Assembly (NCBI RefSeq): GCF_000003815.2 | Contig: NC_049985.1 | Coordinates: 8,766,251 to 8,830,250 of the forward strand | Direction: 5' to 3' | Source: Branchiostoma floridae | Lineage: Eukaryota > Chordata > Leptocardii > Amphioxiformes > Branchiostomatidae | DNA length: 64,000 nt | Shown: positions 60,271 to 64,000 of the stretch, piece by piece | Position numbering within the stretch: the stretch's first letter is position 1 | Layout of the letters: every line of letters starts with the position of its first letter | Made by a program: the position numbers and the translations under genes | Notes under the pieces: generated by a model | Databases searched by the model: none | Told to the model about the DNA's origin: nothing | What the model saw: the letters and a program-made list of their open reading frames with translations, nothing else

Positions 60271-62214
60271 AGAAATGTGTCATGGATGATGGCTGTTGGT
60301 CAGACGCATGCTCATTCGTGGGTATGGCTACAGAGAAATAAGCTTTGGCCATATGTTAAGTGTATATTTCAGCGGTTCGGGATCCGAAGTCAGTTTGACG
60401 TAGACTCAAGCCGCTGTAGTTGAGCTCGGCCGGCGTGTTGGCGAATTCCACATGGGCATTTTCGGCAGAAGAACGACAAGACGTCCTGCAGATTACACGG
60501 ACTTCGGGTGATCTTTAGCACTTCGGCGTACGTTGGTGGGTCCCTGGAAGCTGGGCTTAAATTAAGCGAGGCCTCGGCGACGATTTCTTTTTACCTTTTT
60601 ATAAGGTTTCGATAGGTCACTGGCTCTATGCAAAATTCCACTTAATGTTCTAATTTTCAGTGTGCCCGTCCAATCCACTTATACCCAGTGAATATAGCTA
60701 TATACGAGTAGACTGCTACATTGACTCGTATGTGTAAAAAAACCTCTCATTTCTATTTTCCGTGTTGTATGTTTGTAAGGCCGGATACTGCGGGATACCA
60801 CAATGGGGTTAGTATTTTAGAATGGGACGGATGAAACGCGTGTTAACAGCGACCAAGTCTTCCGTGGTTAGGTTACATTGACGAAATCGACAAAGAAGGC
60901 TAGTCTTTGGCTTTCTTTCTTTGCTATGTCCATGACATGAGAATACCATCCTAAAAAAAAGTTTGCTTAATTGGATCTGACCTGCGTGACGGCAATGAAC
61001 CTTCAATCCGACGTAACTTTAATCTGACATTTATCAGCACTCGTTAGCCATGATATGCAAAATATTTTGATTGCTTCTAGAATATGATAAGGTAGACAGA
61101 ATACAAAAGTACAATGTTATGGTCTTAACGATTGCAAGTTGCGGCGAAAAGCCGGATCAGGTAGTAGTTAACGTTTCTTTCGATTTTTTTCATCACATAT
61201 CGTCTGTCGTTGGCGGAAGGTATAAGCGGTGATGAAGTTTATTTAAGGACGCAACGGGTAATAATGGCAAGCTATGGATGGTTGACCTCCACCTACCATG
61301 TGTGGTGATTTTAGCTCAGTGACAGTGTACTGTGGTTATCGAATCAATATGATAGGGATTGACAAATAGCTTCATGATCGTATAGCGCAACATAAAGTAT
61401 GATTAAGCACATCACTAAATTCATTAGGTAGGAACTGAATCTCCAAGGGACTTTGTTATAAGTGACGCTATTTTCAAGACATGTTTTCCTTGTACAGTGC
61501 AATAAGTGGAAGGCTGATACATTTGTAGTTCTTCATGTAATGCACTCAACACTTGGCACTTGTTGATTCCGCTCTGCCGCATTTGCCGTTATGTCAGAAA
61601 ATAGTATGATAGAAAATCATGACTGGACCCCACCATTTCCCCACTTGATGGATATTTACTTATGTCAGCCTTTACTCTTAAGATGAGTTATAATTGTAAG
61701 ATGCATTTTATATTTGACCGTTTGTGTCTGTGATAGCTGCCCGTAGTGCGCCAGTCCCAATTCGAGACGCCAGAGGGTCTGTCCCTCCATCTGGGTATTA
61801 ATTAATGTATCATTTTTGCCTTACATTGTACCGTGTACAAATACCGTGCAATAACGTTCATTCACTTACGATGCGTCGACGACCGAGGTATCATGATTCG
61901 TAACATTCAAAACACTGACAACATCTGAAGGAATGTTATTAGCATCTAGAAGTTGCAACAACTTGTTGCGATCAATTAGTTGAAAGCTCAACGGAAACCG
62001 ACTGATACAAGAGTGAAGAGAGAGTGAAGAGAGAGGATGTGGCCGGAGGTCGATCGTCCATGACTGAAGTCATCATGGTTTGACTTTAAGTTAATACGTA
62101 ATCAATTACACGTACAAGGCGAGTCCTTATGAGCAAACGGCTGAAGACCTAAGATTTAAGATGGCTCATGCATGGTACGTCGATGAAGGTTACACATCCA
62201 GGTATAATAATATG
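60271..62214. other. intergenic, no gene seen
   Basis: Around 60420-60560 an inverted partial copy of the GGCCGA-rich interior of the neighbouring element is visible (GAGCTCGGCCGG, GGGCATTTTCGGC). Around 61735-61866 a sequence ending CGTGCAATAACGTTCATTC may be another LINE tail. There are no coding features. Confidence 0.45.
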
Positions 62215-62291
62215 CCAAAAAGCAGTTACTCTTGCAACTGGATTGGCCGTTTGTGAAATCATATCCAGTTGCTTGAGTAACTGCTTTTTGG
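62215..62291. repeat. short foldback
   Basis: CCAAAAAGCAGTTACTCTTG (first 20 of the left arm, 62215-62243) is inverted as ATCCAGTTGCTTGAGTAACT (first 20 of the right arm, 62263-62291). Same family as 37846-37900. Its left flank GATGAAGGTTACACATCCAG also resembles the left flank of the 4.3-kb foldback. Confidence 0.75.
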
Positions 62292-62886
62292 GTTAAGGAC
62301 TCATGGTGTTTGTCGTGTGGGCTAAGGGGTGTGGTACCCTCTTTAACAAGGAATAACAATTACAGGAGCTGGAACCCACCATTCAAGCGAACTTATAGCT
62401 GCGAGCTAAAGCTACGAACACACTAAACCTGACTATCCCCGTTGGATGTAAACCTCCGGAGAGTAGTGGAATAGTATTGTAACCGATATGACACTGTGCG
62501 CCAAAATCCTATCCCGGAAGAGAGTGATATGACGTCTATCTGTTTGAAGAACGTATGTCAAATAGAACTAGAAGCGTTAGCGCTTCGCGACGTCAATACA
62601 ATTTTGTTTAGTTCTGTTTCGAAATGCAGTAAAAAAAATTCAGTTGGACGCGGGTAATATATCGCAGACAATCCCCTCATTGCAAATCGTAGTTCAGCAT
62701 TTTCAGTTCAACTATTCAGACTAAACGGCCTTTGCCATCTGAAAACGTTGATTTCATATCCTAGTGAGACCAAGAACGCAAACGCGCCGCTCAGTGAACT
62801 TGCTGCTGTGCTGTGCTACTGGTGGTACGCCGAAAGGCGATTATCGGCCACCAGATACTGTAACAGCAGCTGGAATAGTAAGACGG
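62292..62886. other. 3' flank of gene C
   Basis: I see no feature here beyond short frames. Confidence 0.5.
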
Positions 62887-64000
62887 TCAAAACACCATCT
62901 GGCGATTCAAAATTAAAATGCACCAATGCCATCGCCCGGCAGTCAAACTGTCCAAGGCGACTGTTTGCTCGCGCCGAGGTGCTAATGACACTAAGCCGCT
63001 CCGCACAGCGGGAGAGCCGCAGAAACTGCGGGTTTCCATTTCCCGGTTGTGAATTGGCCCAGTTCGTAATGCTTCGCTTGTCTCGCGTGGCTTGGTCAGC
63101 GGTAGATCCACAGTGAAGGTGTGCTGTAGGCTCTGCCCTCCTTCGCTTGTCTCGTGTGGCTTGGTGCTCTTGACCGTGGATTTGCTCATCCTTGCCTTCT
63201 GCTGGGCATGTACAGGTGTCGTGGTGTAGACGGCTGCCATCATGGTGTGCTGGCTCTGCCCTCCCTCACCATGGCTCTGCCCTCCTTCGCTTGTCTCGTG
63301 TGGCTTGGTCAGCGGTAGATCCACAGTGACGCTGCCTGGTGTAGACTGCACGATGCACCGGAAACTGCCCTCCGTCCAGCACCGGTAGGCCTTCTGACTC
63401 AGGCGGAGGGTGGAGGTGGACTTGCCGATGTAGGGTAGGCCGGAGTCGCTCGTGGAGTGTGCTGTTTCTCCTTCAGGAGACTGGGTGGTGGGGATGTCGT
63501 GCTCCAAGTGAGCAGTTACAGCGCTGAAACAATGGCTGGCTGACTCTCCGTCTCTGACGTCCCTCCCTTCCGGATCCAGCCAAATGATCTCTGGCTGCTT
63601 CTCCCAGAAGACCTCACAAACGAGAGTGACTCCGTCATCTTGGTGTGATACCTTGGCTGTAGGTGGCGGACATGGCATCTCGTACCTCTCCACGTCGGCG
63701 ATCTTTTTCCCGGAGAGACTCGGTGGGTAGCTGCACTGCAATCTGCTGTAGACGCGACCCAATGCTCTAGGCCCTACAGACATCAAGCCATCTAGCGCAC
63801 AGGTGCAACGGTAAGGATTTGCCTCAACGTATGGATGGAAGTCGCCACGCCATCCACGCACTGTAGCGAGCGACTCCACTGGGATGATCTGTATCCGGTT
63901 GTATGTGAGCCCTAGACTGAACCTCTGGGCAGGTCTGCCCAACCCTTGTAGCCAATTTGCATTGACTGACGACAGCTTATTGTGATCTAGGGAGAGACTT
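62887..64000 (-). CDS. LRR-Ig protein, partial, no membrane anchor (gene C)
   Basis: The frame is open from the window edge to a stop at 62887; the start lies beyond 64000. It begins inside LRRs (SLSLDHNKLSSVNANWLQGL), which differ from gene A. From EANPYRCTC onward (LRRCT, Ig-like region with the same cysteines, Thr-rich stalk) it is nearly identical to gene A at both DNA and protein level. Stalk modules (LPLTKPHETSEGGQS, MMAAVYTTTPVHAQQKARMS) are shuffled compared with A. After TKPRETSE (about 63071) the similarity stops abruptly. About 60 unrelated residues follow (ending LNRQMVF), with no transmembrane helix or receptor tail. It may be a secreted form or a decaying duplicate. It lies inverted relative to gene A, 53 kb away. 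Confidence 0.85.
   Translation of the reverse strand, partial: SLSLDHNKLSSVNANWLQGLGRPAQRFSLGLTYNRIQIIPVESLATVRGWRGDFHPYVEANPYRCTCALDGLMSVGPRALGRVYSRLQCSYPPSLSGKKIADVERYEMPCPPPTAKVSHQDDGVTLVCEVFWEKQPEIIWLDPEGRDVRDGESASHCFSAVTAHLEHDIPTTQSPEGETAHSTSDSGLPYIGKSTSTLRLSQKAYRCWTEGSFRCIVQSTPGSVTVDLPLTKPHETSEGGQSHGEGGQSQHTMMAAVYTTTPVHAQQKARMSKSTVKSTKPHETSEGGQSLQHTFTVDLPLTKPRETSEALRTGPIHNREMETRSFCGSPAVRSGLVSLAPRREQTVALDSLTAGRWHWCILILNRQMVF

Overview
The window looks like intron-rich nuclear DNA from a cephalochordate (lancelet, probably Branchiostoma). This is inferred, not proven. The evidence is a single JIP3/JIP4-type scaffold gene that equally resembles both vertebrate paralogs, LRR-Ig and PAN-type exons, short secreted cysteine-rich proteins, vertebrate-style GT-AG introns, and many small terminal-inverted-repeat elements. 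Four N gaps (24428-24527, 41314-41413, 53436-53527, 57892-57991) mark draft assembly.

Left arm (1-20 kb): a terminal PAN/Apple-like exon (+, about 1.8-2.06 kb), then about 6 kb of repeats, then an intact LRR-Ig-transmembrane receptor with one coding exon (+, 8389-10290). Next come a sulfotransferase-like gene in several exons (-, 11968-14430) and a four-exon gene for a 142-aa secreted protein with an EGF-like domain (-, 15512-19407).

Centre (20-49 kb): one large gene (-, 22997-48717) encodes the JNK-interacting / motor-adaptor scaffold JIP3/JIP4. I reconstructed 31 constitutive exons with compatible phases (4143 coding nt, 1380 aa). Six further candidate cassette exons are all phase 1 to phase 1, four of them clustered at 38.5-39.8 kb. 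Introns hold DNA-transposon relics, a LINE fragment and tandem repeats. Head to head with it, 885 bp away start to start, is a two-exon gene (+, 49602-50249) for an 89-aa membrane microprotein. It resembles the protein encoded by the upstream ORF of vertebrate SLC35A4, but no transporter follows it here.

Right arm (52-64 kb): a transmembrane protein (-, 52455-54655) whose tail resembles that of the LRR-Ig receptor. It shares a 302-bp divergent promoter interval with a two-exon gene (+, 54958-55666) for an unrecognised CxxC-containing protein. A transposon graveyard follows (hAT-like, Harbinger-like, foldback and LINE pieces). The window ends in a second LRR-Ig gene (-, 62887-64000, running off the edge) that is nearly identical to the first from LRRCT onward but has different LRRs and no membrane anchor.

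The most unusual pattern is that tandem duplications repeatedly include exon-intron boundaries: the JIP exon 2 acceptor (13 copies), the JIP exon 25 donor side (2), the JIP exon 27 donor half (3), and the sulfotransferase P-loop acceptor (3). The result is arrays of decoy splice sites beside real exons.
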